Source of the DNA: Novosphingobium mathurense
GTDB taxonomy: Bacteria > Pseudomonadota > Alphaproteobacteria > Sphingomonadales > Sphingomonadaceae
Reading direction: 5' to 3'
DNA length: 64,000 nt
Assembly (NCBI RefSeq): GCF_900168325.1
Contig: NZ_FVZE01000001.1
Location: forward strand, 62,001 to 126,000
Part shown: in pieces, positions 8,335-17,536 of the stretch
Position numbering within the stretch: position 1 is the stretch's first letter
How the letters are laid out: every line of letters begins with the position of its first letter
The notes under the pieces: model-generated
Seen by the model: only the letters and a program-made list of their open reading frames with translations
Databases searched by the model: none
Told to the model about the DNA's origin: nothing
Made by a program: the position numbers and the translations under genes

Positions 8335-10365
8335 ATGAAGGCAACCAGCAACGGCGCGAAAGTCATTGCGCTCGTCGGACCGACGGGCGCAGGCAAGACG
8401 AGTCTGGCAGAAGCGATGCTGTTCGCGGCAGGGGCGATCACCAGACTGGGCGCAGTCAAGGACGGCAACAGCGTGGGCGATGCCAGTCCGGAAGCGCGAT
8501 CCCGAGGCGGGTCGACCGAGATGAACCTCATGCGCTTTGGCTGGATGGACGAACCCTTCGTGCTGCTCGACGTGCCCGGCGCGCCCGGCTTTTCCGCCGA
8601 TGCGGAGCAGGCGCTTGCGGTTGCCGACCTGGCGCTGGTGGTGATCGACCCAGATCCGGTGCGCGCCCCGCAGGCGGAACCGGTCCTGCGCCAGCTCGAG
8701 GCGATGGAGATTCCGCGGGCCATCTTCGTCAACAGGATCGATCAGGCGCGCGGCAGCATCGAGGAGCTGCTGGAGACCCTGCAGCCTCTCAGTGCCTCTG
8801 CATTGGTGGCGCGGCAGATCCCCATTCGCGATGGCGAGCACATTGACGGCTTCGTCGATCTGGCGCTGGAGCGGGCCTATCACTACCGGCCCGGAAAGCC
8901 TTCCGAACAGATCCCGATGCCCGCCGATCTTGAGTCGGTGGAAACGGCGGCGCGCTTTCACATGCTGGAGCAACTGGCCGATCACGACGACGTCCTGCTC
9001 GAGCAACTGCTGCTCGACGAAGTTCCCAAGCTCGACGTCATCTTCGGTGACCTGACCCGGGAAACGGCGCAAGGGCAGGCGGTGCCGGTCCTGTTCGGTT
9101 CGGCCATCAACGGGTTCGGTGTGCGGCGACTGCTCAAGATGCTGCGTCATGACACACCGCCGATGGAGCAGGCGATGGAACGCCTCGGCCTCGGCAAGAA
9201 TACCGCACAGGTCTTCAAGATCATGAACGGCAGTTCTGTCGGGCGCCTTGCGCTCATGCGCCTGTTCGGCGGTCAGGTTCGCGAAGGGGCCGACTGGGTG
9301 GACGAAAGTGGCGAGGCGGTGCGCGCCGGGGCGATCTTCGCCCTGCAGGGCAGTGCGGCGAACAAGCTGCAGCAGACCGATCCGGGCGATGTCGTCGGGA
9401 TCGCCAAGCTCGACGATGTCGGTGCCGGGCAGCGGCTCGGCATGGCGGGAAACAGGCCGGAACCGGCAGAGCGGGCGGCCATGGCGCCGAACAATTGCGC
9501 GCTGGCGATCGAGGTCAAGGACCACAAGGACGAAGTGCGCCTGTCCGCCGCCATCGGCAAGCTGGTGGAAGAAGATGCCGGGCTCGCATGGGCGCCCGAC
9601 GAGATGACCCGCGAAATGCTGATCCGCGGCCGTACCGACGAACAGCTCGCCGTCGCGCTCGAACGGCTCAAGCGCCGCTATGGCGTGGACGTATCCGCCA
9701 GCGCACCGAAGGTCCCCTATCGCGAGACCATCCGCAAGGCGGTGACGCAGCGCGGACGGCACAAGAAGCAGTCGGGCGGGCATGGCCAGTTCGGCGACGT
9801 GGTGATCGAGGTGCGTCCGCTCCAGCGCGGCGAGGGCTTCCGCTTCGACGAGCGCATTACCGGCGGCGCGGTGCCCAAGCAGTGGATACCCTCGGTCGAA
9901 CATGGCGTGCGCGACGCGATGGAGAGCGGGCCGCTCGGTTTTGAGGTGGTGGACGTTGCCGTGACCCTGGTCGACGGCTCCTTTCATACCGTCGACAGCT
10001 CCGAACTGGCGTTCCGGCTGGCCGGGCGTCTGGCGATGGGCGAGGCGCTCGCGGCGGCCGGACCCTACCTGCTGGAACCTTTCGCTCATGTCGCGATCCG
10101 CGTCCCCGGTACGGCGACCTCGCGCGTGACTTCGCATCTGGCGAGCCGGCGCGGGCAAATGCTGGGCATCACTCCGCTGGAGGGCTGGTCACGCTGGGAC
10201 GTCATCGAGATGCTGTTGCCCGGTGCCGAACTGGCAGGGCTCGATGGCGAACTGCGTTCGCTAAGCCAGGGGATGGCGCAGTTCGAGGCGCGCTTCGATC
10301 ACTTCGCCGAAGTCAACGGCAAGCTGGCCAGCGCGATCATTCAGGGTCGTCTCGAACCGGCCTGA
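8335..10365 (+). CDS. Divergent elongation factor G paralogue
   Basis: 676 residues from ATG 8335 with GAGGAGAG upstream. It has all EF-G domains: P-loop GPTGAGKT (15-22), a DxxG box, a G4 box NRID (133-136), and domains III-V ending in LASRRGQMLGI. The DTPGHVDF motif of true EF-G reads DVPGAPGF (79-86), so the catalytic histidine is an alanine, and NKxD is NRID. Domain IV has HKKQSGGHGQFG as in EF-G. True fusA is at 22579, so this is a second copy with a specialised role in translation or ribosome handling. It is transcribed away from kynA. No antibiotic-resistance signature is claimed. Confidence 0.8.
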   Translation: MKATSNGAKVIALVGPTGAGKTSLAEAMLFAAGAITRLGAVKDGNSVGDASPEARSRGGSTEMNLMRFGWMDEPFVLLDVPGAPGFSADAEQALAVADLALVVIDPDPVRAPQAEPVLRQLEAMEIPRAIFVNRIDQARGSIEELLETLQPLSASALVARQIPIRDGEHIDGFVDLALERAYHYRPGKPSEQIPMPADLESVETAARFHMLEQLADHDDVLLEQLLLDEVPKLDVIFGDLTRETAQGQAVPVLFGSAINGFGVRRLLKMLRHDTPPMEQAMERLGLGKNTAQVFKIMNGSSVGRLALMRLFGGQVREGADWVDESGEAVRAGAIFALQGSAANKLQQTDPGDVVGIAKLDDVGAGQRLGMAGNRPEPAERAAMAPNNCALAIEVKDHKDEVRLSAAIGKLVEEDAGLAWAPDEMTREMLIRGRTDEQLAVALERLKRRYGVDVSASAPKVPYRETIRKAVTQRGRHKKQSGGHGQFGDVVIEVRPLQRGEGFRFDERITGGAVPKQWIPSVEHGVRDAMESGPLGFEVVDVAVTLVDGSFHTVDSSELAFRLAGRLAMGEALAAAGPYLLEPFAHVAIRVPGTATSRVTSHLASRRGQMLGITPLEGWSRWDVIEMLLPGAELAGLDGELRSLSQGMAQFEARFDHFAEVNGKLASAIIQGRLEPA

Positions 10366-10498
10366 CGCCGACGCGGACCATGCGCGAGGGGCGCCGTCAT
10401 CCCTGTCGGTGCCATGGCGGCAGCCCCAAGCGAAAGTCCGCGCCGATCTCTCTTAATGAATAGTTGTACTGCCGGGGATGCAAAGCATTGTAGTGCCC

Positions 10499-10864
10499 AT
10501 GAGCAATGCGCCCTATGACCCGCTCGCCGCCTGGCAGAAGTTCGTTCAGGACTGGGAGCTCGAAATCAACGCCTGGTCCGGCAAGTTCACCGAGAGCGAG
10601 CAGTTCAGCGCGATCATGGGGCAGGCGACCAAGATGATGCTGGTCGCGCAGAGGACCGTGACCGACCAGCTGGAGAATGTCCTGCAGTCGCTCAACCTGC
10701 CGACCAAGGCCCAGGTGGAAGGTCTGTCCGATCGCCTCGATGCCATCGAGGACTCGATCGCCCAACTGCGGATCGCGCTCGACAAGCTGGCGCAGGACGG
10801 CCCCGTTCCTGCAGGCAAGCCGGAGCCTAGCCGAACCCGCAAGCCGGCAGGCAAGGCCGACTGA
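10499..10864 (+). CDS. Small PhaE/phasin-like protein
   Basis: 121 residues from ATG 10499 (ATG 10478 would add seven). The sequence is helical with aromatic clusters (DPLAAWQKFVQDWELEINAW), a central amphipathic helix, a coiled-coil stretch around LSDRLDAIEDSIAQLRIAL, and a basic Pro/Lys tail (GKPEPSRTRKPAGKAD). It ends 2 bases before phaC. Class III PHA synthases need a PhaE partner of about 360 residues; this is much shorter but has the matching position and helical character. It may instead be a phasin. I infer the function from context. Confidence 0.5.
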   Translation: MSNAPYDPLAAWQKFVQDWELEINAWSGKFTESEQFSAIMGQATKMMLVAQRTVTDQLENVLQSLNLPTKAQVEGLSDRLDAIEDSIAQLRIALDKLAQDGPVPAGKPEPSRTRKPAGKAD

Positions 10865-10866
10865 CT

Positions 10867-11949
10867 TTGGCGGCAGAGCCATCACCGCTCGACAGCGACG
10901 CCATCGCCCAGCGCGTCGAACTGGAAATAGAGCGGGCGCTCAAGCGCAACATCAAGGGGCTCGACCTCCTCATCGCCGACCGCGAGCCGGTCGGGACGAT
11001 GCCCAAGACGGTGATCCACCGCGAAGGCACGGCTGTCCTCTATCGCTACGAACCGGTACTCGACGAGATCTACCGCGTGCCGCTGCTGATCGTCTCGCCG
11101 CCGTCGAACAAGGGCTACATCTTCGATCTCGCGGCCGGGCAGAGCTTCGTCGAGTTCATGCTGAACCGCGGTTACGACGTTTACAATCTCGACTGGAACC
11201 CGCCCCGGCGCGGGGAAGCCGGGCTTGGCCTTGCCGACTATGTCGACCGCTTCCTGCCCGATAGCTTTGCCGCCATCCAGGAGATTACGCAGGAAACCGA
11301 GGTCTCGCTGGCCGGATATTGCATGGGCGGCACGCTGGCGACGATCTACACGGCGCTGCATCCTGCCGCGGTCAGGAACCTGATCGCCTTCGCCACGCCG
11401 ATCGACTTCACCCATATGAAGCTGTTCCAGGCATGGGCGGACAAGCGCTACTTCGATGTCGACCTGCTGGTACGCGAACTTGGCGTCATCCCCGCCGACG
11501 TGATGCTCGGTGCCTTCGACCTCTCGCGCCCGGCCAATCGCACCGCGGGGCGCATGACGCTGTGGAACAACATGTGGAACGACGACTACGTGAAGTCCTA
11601 CCGCATGTTCGACCGCTGGGCGGCAGAGACCCTCCCGGTTCCCGGTGAATACTTCCGCGAGATCATCACCCGGCTCATGTGGGACAATGCCCTCGCGAAG
11701 AACGCGCTCGAAGTGGGCGGTCGCATGGTCGACCTGTCGGGTATCGCATGTCCGCTGCTCAACATCGTGGCGCAGCACGATCACATCGTCAGTCACGAAG
11801 CGACGCAGCCGCTCATGCACCTGACGGGATCGAAGGACAGACACGAAATCGTTTCAAAAGGCGGCCACGTCAGCCTCGTCGCGGGACCCGCTGCAGTCCG
11901 GCGCCTATGGCCCCATATAGACGAGTGGCTTGGAGTACGATCGACATGA
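10867..11949 (+). CDS. phaC: Class III type poly(3-hydroxyalkanoate) synthase catalytic subunit
   Basis: 360 residues, the length of class III PhaC. The lipase-like box GYCMGG gives nucleophile Cys152, with Asp305 (AQHDHIV) and His334 (KGGHVSL) completing the triad. The enzyme polymerises (R)-3-hydroxyacyl-CoA into PHA granules. The start is TTG 10867, 2 bases after the preceding gene, which suggests reinitiation. The stop overlaps the next ATG (ATGA at 11946-11949), so phaE-like, phaC and the acetyltransferase form one translational unit. No phaA or phaB is in the window. Confidence 0.88.
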   Translation: MAAEPSPLDSDAIAQRVELEIERALKRNIKGLDLLIADREPVGTMPKTVIHREGTAVLYRYEPVLDEIYRVPLLIVSPPSNKGYIFDLAAGQSFVEFMLNRGYDVYNLDWNPPRRGEAGLGLADYVDRFLPDSFAAIQEITQETEVSLAGYCMGGTLATIYTALHPAAVRNLIAFATPIDFTHMKLFQAWADKRYFDVDLLVRELGVIPADVMLGAFDLSRPANRTAGRMTLWNNMWNDDYVKSYRMFDRWAAETLPVPGEYFREIITRLMWDNALAKNALEVGGRMVDLSGIACPLLNIVAQHDHIVSHEATQPLMHLTGSKDRHEIVSKGGHVSLVAGPAAVRRLWPHIDEWLGVRST

Positions 11950-12530
11950 CGATCAGCAAGGATATTGCCCCCACCCGGCTGGAGCTGGGCGACACCAGCG
12001 TGGACCTGCGCCCGATTGAGCGCGGCGACCGCGACGCGATCCTGGCCTTCGCGCAATCGCTGCCGGTCCACGACCTGCTGTTCCTGCAGCGCGACATCCG
12101 CCAGGAGAAAGTCGTTTCCGCCTGGATCGACCAGACCGAGGAGGGCGGCTCGATCGGCAGCCTGCTGGCGGTCGACGCCGAAGGGTGGATCCACGGCTGC
12201 ACCGCGCTTGTTCGCGACCGCCTCAGCTGGTCCAGCCATGTCGCCGACATTCGCATCCTCGTGGGCGTGAACAGCCGCAGCATGGGACTGGGGCGACTGT
12301 TGGCGATGCACTGCGTCGATCAGGCCATGGCCGAGGACGTCGAGAAGCTGACGGTGCAGATGACGCCCGACCAGGAGGGCGCGCTGCGGATGTTCGAGGA
12401 GCTGGGCTTTCGCCCTGAAGCGCTGCTGCGCGATCAGGTTCGCGATGCCGCGGGCGCGACCAGCGATATTGTCATCATGGCGCTCAATCTTGAGCGCTAT
12501 GCGTCCACGCGAACGGTATACAGCCTCTAG
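11946..12530 (+). CDS. GNAT-family N-acetyltransferase
   Basis: 194 residues from ATG 11946, overlapping the phaC stop by four bases. The acetyl-CoA binding pyrophosphate loop is VNSRSMGLGRLLA, a V/I-x-x-R-G-x-G-type motif, followed by the ALRMFEELGF strand-helix typical of the fold. The substrate is unknown. Tight coupling to phaC suggests a role near PHA metabolism or granules, but this is inference only; bystander linkage is possible. Confidence 0.8.
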   Translation: MTISKDIAPTRLELGDTSVDLRPIERGDRDAILAFAQSLPVHDLLFLQRDIRQEKVVSAWIDQTEEGGSIGSLLAVDAEGWIHGCTALVRDRLSWSSHVADIRILVGVNSRSMGLGRLLAMHCVDQAMAEDVEKLTVQMTPDQEGALRMFEELGFRPEALLRDQVRDAAGATSDIVIMALNLERYASTRTVYSL

Positions 12531-12651
12531 AAGCCCCTTGGCGCTGTCGTTCCCCCCGACCGCACATGGCGATGACCCCGCGCGGACAGCTACAGGAGTT
12601 CTCATGATCCGTTTCCCTACCCCCGTGCACGCTGGCAGGGCCTGAACGCGC

Positions 12652-13422
12652 ATGGAACACAAGACCGCCGCCATTCGTCCACCATTCCTCGGCCTTGCCC
12701 TGCTCGAGCCGGCGCGTTGCATGATGGAAGCCGGTGCGCTCGTCGCGCTCAGCCCGCTGCTGTCGCTGTCTCCGCGCGGGGATGGCCATCCGGTGGTGGT
12801 CCTGCCTGGCTTTGCCACCAACGATACGATGACCGTGCTCCTGCGAAGTTTCCTCAAGCAGCTGTCCTATGACGTCTATCCGATGGATCTGGGCTGGAAC
12901 TTCGATCAGCACACCGTCGGCGAAAACGGTGAACACATCGCCGAGCGCATTCGGGCGATCCGCAGCGATACCGGGCGCAAGGTCAGCCTTGTCGGCTGGA
13001 GTCTGGGCGGCGTCATCGCCCGCGAAGCGGCGCGGCGCGATCCGGACGATCTGCGGCAGGTGATCTCGCTGGGCAGTCCGTTCTCCGGCAATCCGCGCGC
13101 GACGAACCTGCAGACGGTCTACCAGTTCGCGACCGGCAACGACTTCAACTCGGCCAAGATGGTGGAGCGCTATCGCATCGGTGCCGATGCCCTGCCGATT
13201 CCCTCGACCGCCGTATTCAGCAGGACCGACGGCGTCACCGCCTGGGAGAATTGTCTGGGCGACACCGACGAGATCAACGAAAACGTCGAAGTGGTGTCGA
13301 GCCATTTCGGCTTCATGACCAATCCGGCGGTCTTTCACGTCATCGCGGACCGCCTCGGGCAGGCCGAAGGGCAATGGCAACCCTTCCAGCCCAGCGTGCC
13401 TTTCGCCAGCTTTTACGCCTGA
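12652..13422 (+). CDS. Alpha/beta-hydrolase fold lipase-like protein
   Basis: 256 residues with no signal peptide. The nucleophile elbow is VGWSLGG, with Ser117, preceded by the oxyanion strand VVVLPGFATND (48-58); VVSSHFGF near the C-terminus offers the His. The layout resembles PGAP1/lipase-class hydrolases that act on esters. It sits 121 bases after the acetyltransferase and is transcribed the same way, so it may serve PHA turnover, but nothing in its sequence proves that. The ribosome site is weak. Confidence 0.75.
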   Translation: MEHKTAAIRPPFLGLALLEPARCMMEAGALVALSPLLSLSPRGDGHPVVVLPGFATNDTMTVLLRSFLKQLSYDVYPMDLGWNFDQHTVGENGEHIAERIRAIRSDTGRKVSLVGWSLGGVIAREAARRDPDDLRQVISLGSPFSGNPRATNLQTVYQFATGNDFNSAKMVERYRIGADALPIPSTAVFSRTDGVTAWENCLGDTDEINENVEVVSSHFGFMTNPAVFHVIADRLGQAEGQWQPFQPSVPFASFYA

Positions 13423-13542
13423 TCTTCGGCGCCAGAAACGGTACCCTTCGCCAGCGGCCAAAGCGACCGCGCAGGCAGGCACGACGGCAGCTCCCGCCGG
13501 TGCCCCCGGAGGGGATAGTCTAACCGATTTTCAGTGAGTTAA

Positions 13543-13632
<90 letters not shown>

Positions 13633-13788
13633 GCTAGAGATCGCGATGGAGCGGGAAAGTCCCGCCGGGTCGAGCGAAGCGCGCCGTTAGCCCACTTGTT
13701 TGAGCTTGCCAACCCCCTGATTGGGAAATTGTGGGTATTCTTGGGGCATCGCTTGTTTCGCACCCGCACAAAACCTATATTTGCGGTC

Positions 13789-14169
13789 ATGAACAGAGCG
13801 TCCTTCTTTTCGCCACAGGCCGGACGCGTCATCGACGCGCCGTTCCAGACGCGGGCGCGATTCGCGATTGGCGACGTCGTTCGCCATAAGCAACACGACT
13901 TCCGCGGCGTCATTTTCGACATCGATCCGGTCTTCGCCAACAGCGAGGAATGGTACCAGTCGATCCCGCTCGAACTGCGGCCAAGCCGCGAGCAGCCGTA
14001 CTATCACCTCCTCGCGGAAAACGAGGATTCCAGTTACGTCGCCTACGTCAGCCAGCAGAACCTGCTCGACGATGCCGAAGGTGGGCCGGTGGATCACCCT
14101 TCCGTCAGCGAGATCTTCGAGGAATTCCGTAACGGCCGCTACCAGTTGCGCCGCGGTCTGGCTCACTGA
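13789..14169 (+). CDS. hspQ: Heat shock protein HspQ
   Basis: 126 residues. The core RARFAIGDVVRHKQHDFRGVIFDIDPVF and QPYYHLLAE matches the HspQ (hemimethylated-DNA-binding YccV) family, which in enterobacteria specifies and enhances Lon-protease degradation. The start ATG 13789 matches the family N-terminus. Upstream, CTTGTTT (13695) spaced from CCCCTGAT could be an RpoH-type promoter, but the match is weak. It is a single gene, divergent from tRNA-Ser. Confidence 0.88.
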   Translation: MNRASFFSPQAGRVIDAPFQTRARFAIGDVVRHKQHDFRGVIFDIDPVFANSEEWYQSIPLELRPSREQPYYHLLAENEDSSYVAYVSQQNLLDDAEGGPVDHPSVSEIFEEFRNGRYQLRRGLAH

Positions 14170-14201
14170 TCCATCGTTGAAGGTGGCCGCCTCGGCGGCG
14201 A

Positions 14202-16463
14202 TCACGCGACGCGTTCGTTCCTGATGCCGCCTGCGTCCAGGATGTCGGCGATCCGGCCTGCGCCGTACTGGCCTTGCAGCAGCTCGGTCACGTCTTTGGC
14301 GGCAACCGGCTGGGCCATGTAGTAGCCCTGCACCTCATGACATCCCACGCTGCGCAGGAAGGTGAGCTGCTCGAGCGTCTCCACTCCTTCGGCCGTGAGG
14401 TGCAGGCCATTCGCGCTGGCCAGGCTGACGATGGCTTCCACCAGCGCTGCACCGGGCACCGTACCGACGGCATGGACGAAGGACCGGTCGATCTTGATCC
14501 GGTCGACGGCGATGTCGCGAATGTGGCTGAGCGAAGAGTAGCCGGTGCCGAAGTCGTCGAGCGCGCAGGCCACGCCGAGGCTTCGCAGGCTACGCAGCGA
14601 TTCGGCTACATCGGATGATGCCGACATCAGCGCCGTTTCGGTGAGTTCGAGTTCGAGCCGGGTCGGTTCGATCCCGGTTTCCGCAAGAATGCGCTTTACC
14701 GTGTGACGGAAAACGCGGCTGCGCACCTGAATCGGCGAGACGTTGACCGAGATTCGCAAGCCCGGCCAGGCCCGTGCGTCGTGCATCGCCTTGCGCAGCA
14801 CCCAGTCGCCCAGAACCTCGATGTGGCCGGTCTCTTCGGCGGTTCGGATGAAGGCATCGGGGGTTACCAGACCGTTCTGCGGATGCTCCCAGCGCAGCAG
14901 CGCTTCGACGGCGACGATCCGACCGCTCTCCAGCGAATAGATCGGCTGGTAATGGAGCCTGAGTTGGCTGTCGCAATCTGCAAGTGCGCTGCGCAGCTCG
15001 CGGTTGATCGTCTCGCGCTGGCGCACGTCCTCGTCCATGCTCGGTGCGAAGAAAACATAGCGGCCGCGACCGTCCAGCTTCGCCTGGTACAGCGCGATGT
15101 CGGCCTTGCGGGTGAGCTCGGTGCGATCGAGGGTGTCGTGCGGGGCAAGGGCAACGCCGATGCTGCCGCCGATGAAGGCCTGCGTAGAGGTGAGTTCGAA
15201 GGGGCGTTCCAGCTCGGCGATGATGCGTGCGCAGGCGCGCTCGATCGCAGCCCGGTTCTCGGGTTCGTCGAGGAGAATGGCGAATTCGTCGCCGCCCAGT
15301 CGCGCGACCGTGTCGTAGCTGCGGATCTGCTCGCTCAGGCGGTGGGCGACCTGCCGGATCAGCATGTCGCCTGCGGGGTGGCCCAGGCTGTCGTTGACCT
15401 GCTTGAACTGATCGAGGTCTATGTAGAGCAGGGCGAGCAGCGAGTTGTGCCGCCTGCAGCGCGCCAGCGCGGATTCGAGCCGAGCTTCGAACATGGCGCG
15501 ATTGGCCAGTCCGGTGAGGGCATCGTGCATGGCCTGATGCTGGGCAAGGCTGCGGCTCTGTTCGAGGTCTTGGGTGCGACGGGCGAGCCGGCTGGCGAGC
15601 AGGTAGATCGCCGCTCCCGCAAGGATCAGCACCGCAAGCAGGACGGGGCCGACAGAACTGGTGACGTCGTAGCCGGGCTTGAACGGGTGCCACACCATGT
15701 AGCCCACGACATTTCCCGTTCGCGACTGCAGTGGAATCGACGTCTCATTCGGGCCGTGTCCGGGCACGATCACGTAGCGCGCTTCGTTGAGGCCATAGTT
15801 GGAGCCGATGCGGTTGAAGTAGTCCTTGTCGAGATAGACGATCCCGACATGGATCGCTTCGGTTCCGCTTTTCTGGACGATCTTTCCGCTGTCGCCGATG
15901 ATCGGCTTGACGCTGACGATGGCCGGCCGCCCGCGCAGGACCGCAAGGTCGCTCACGCCCGGTGAAAGCATCGCGAGGTAGTTGTCGTTCTCGCGGCGGG
16001 TCTTATCGTTCTTGCGCAGCTCGGCGACCATCGGCGCCACGATGTCTTCTACTGCGATGAAGTTCTCCGGGATGATCCGCTTGCCGTCACGCATCGCATA
16101 GATCGGCCGATCACTGGGCGAGAGAATGTATACCTCGTTCATCCCGGCATACTCGTGGAACCAGGTGCCTAGGTTGATGTCGATCCAGTCCAGGTCGAGT
16201 GGGCGCTTGCGGACCTGCTCTACGGCATCGTCCCAGATCGTCGAGGATTCCTGGACGTGACCGAGCCTGTCGATGCTTTCTTCCAGCACCATCTGGGCGA
16301 GCGCACGGTCGCGGTCGCTGGCCACGCGATCGACCTCGTGCCCTGACCAGACCAGCAGTCCGACGATCAGGATGACGACCGCGAGGAAGGCAAAGACGAT
16401 CGACGGCCCAAGGACATGAACCGGACGCTTGGCGGCTAATGGAGTGGAGACCTGACCCGACAC
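14202..16463 (-). CDS. Membrane CHASE4-GGDEF-EAL cyclic-di-GMP enzyme
   Basis: 753 residues. Helix 1 (about 17-39), a periplasmic CHASE4-type sensor (about 45-262), helix 2 (about 271-290), GGDEF (about 305-470) and EAL (about 490-740). The GGDEF motif at 390-394 is intact with an I-site RSYD (381-384), so product inhibition is expected. EAL is intact (EALLRW 520-525, DDFGTGYSSL, EGVET), so both synthesis and breakdown of c-di-GMP look possible. The sensor's signal is not evident. It is a single gene; the neighbouring permease has its own start 100 bases away. Confidence 0.92.
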   Translation of the reverse strand: MSGQVSTPLAAKRPVHVLGPSIVFAFLAVVILIVGLLVWSGHEVDRVASDRDRALAQMVLEESIDRLGHVQESSTIWDDAVEQVRKRPLDLDWIDINLGTWFHEYAGMNEVYILSPSDRPIYAMRDGKRIIPENFIAVEDIVAPMVAELRKNDKTRRENDNYLAMLSPGVSDLAVLRGRPAIVSVKPIIGDSGKIVQKSGTEAIHVGIVYLDKDYFNRIGSNYGLNEARYVIVPGHGPNETSIPLQSRTGNVVGYMVWHPFKPGYDVTSSVGPVLLAVLILAGAAIYLLASRLARRTQDLEQSRSLAQHQAMHDALTGLANRAMFEARLESALARCRRHNSLLALLYIDLDQFKQVNDSLGHPAGDMLIRQVAHRLSEQIRSYDTVARLGGDEFAILLDEPENRAAIERACARIIAELERPFELTSTQAFIGGSIGVALAPHDTLDRTELTRKADIALYQAKLDGRGRYVFFAPSMDEDVRQRETINRELRSALADCDSQLRLHYQPIYSLESGRIVAVEALLRWEHPQNGLVTPDAFIRTAEETGHIEVLGDWVLRKAMHDARAWPGLRISVNVSPIQVRSRVFRHTVKRILAETGIEPTRLELELTETALMSASSDVAESLRSLRSLGVACALDDFGTGYSSLSHIRDIAVDRIKIDRSFVHAVGTVPGAALVEAIVSLASANGLHLTAEGVETLEQLTFLRSVGCHEVQGYYMAQPVAAKDVTELLQGQYGAGRIADILDAGGIRNERVA

Positions 16464-16562
16464 AGGAGTCGGCTATCACCGGAGAACTGATTATTGGTTA
16501 AGTACGACCAGTGGTACTTCGTGGTGGCCCGACAAGATTCCGGAAATAATTCGCTCTCTGCG

Positions 16563-17441
16563 TCAGCCTTTCAGCTTCCAGCCCGAACGCAGCACGCGAT
16601 AGACCACGAACGCCAGTACGGCGTTGACGATGCCGATGCCGATGGCGCTGTGCAGCACGGCCATGTTGGTGTCGCCGATGTCGCTCTGGCCGAGGAACCC
16701 GAAGCGGAAGCCCGAGATGACGTAGAAGAAGGGATTGACGCGGCTCACCGCCTGGAAGGCCGGCGCGAGATTGTCGATCACGTAAAAGGTGCCGGAAAGC
16801 AGTGAGAGCGGGGCGATGACGAAGTTGGTCACCGCCGCGTTGTGATCGAACTTTTCCGCCCAGATCGAGGACATGAAGCCCAGCAGGGCAAGAAAGACCG
16901 AACCCATCAGTCCGAACCAGGCCACGGCCCAGGGGTGGGCTACCGAGAGGTCCACTCCGGGCCACAGCATCATCGCCCCGCACAGCGCCAGGCCGACGAG
17001 GAAGGCGCGGGTGACGGCAGCGGCGACCATCGCCAGCATCAGTTCGCCTTCGCTGAGCGGGGGCATCAGGAAATCAATGATCGTGCCCTGGATCTTGCCA
17101 GAGAGGAACGAGAAGCTCGCATTGGCAAAGGCGTTCTGCATCATGCCCATGACGATCAGGCCCGGCGCGACGAAGGTCGCGAAGTTCACGCCCAGGATTT
17201 CGCGCCCGCCACGCCCCAATGCGACCGTGAAAATCACGAGGAAGAGAAAGGTGGTGATCGCCGGTGCCCAGATGGTCTGGGTCTGCACCTTGAAGAAGCG
17301 GCGGACCTCCTTCATATATAGGGTCTTGAGCCCCACCCAGTTCACCTGGTGGATCACTGGCTCGCCCTTCGTCGGAAACTGGCGTGGCTGCGGGATACCG
17401 GCAGGAGTCAGCATCTCGGTCGAATTCGTTTGATCGGCCAT
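16563..17441 (-). CDS. ABC-2 type transporter permease
   Basis: 292 residues from ATG 17441. Six hydrophobic segments, with the ABC-2 signature LLSGTFYVIDNLAPAFQ and NPFFYVISGFRFGFLG typical of permeases for drug, polysaccharide or lipid export. The cytoplasmic N-terminus carries the amphipathic coupling helix (WVGLKTLYMKEVRRFFKVQTQ). No ATP-binding subunit is adjacent on either strand, so its partner must be encoded elsewhere. The substrate is unknown. Confidence 0.88.
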   Translation of the reverse strand: MADQTNSTEMLTPAGIPQPRQFPTKGEPVIHQVNWVGLKTLYMKEVRRFFKVQTQTIWAPAITTFLFLVIFTVALGRGGREILGVNFATFVAPGLIVMGMMQNAFANASFSFLSGKIQGTIIDFLMPPLSEGELMLAMVAAAVTRAFLVGLALCGAMMLWPGVDLSVAHPWAVAWFGLMGSVFLALLGFMSSIWAEKFDHNAAVTNFVIAPLSLLSGTFYVIDNLAPAFQAVSRVNPFFYVISGFRFGFLGQSDIGDTNMAVLHSAIGIGIVNAVLAFVVYRVLRSGWKLKG

Positions 17442-17536
17442 GAAGCGGCGACTATCGGCTGCGGTCTTCCGAGGCAAGCGGCATGGAACTTTTTCGGGCG
17501 ATTCTCGGATCGCCCCGCGCGAAAGATGGAATTGGA

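Noticed and set aside
7390..10158. 922-codon open frame on the minus strand across the EF-G paralogue
   Set aside because: Only its last part (7390-8178) is real (kynA). The rest is the antisense reading of the EF-G-like gene in high-GC DNA.
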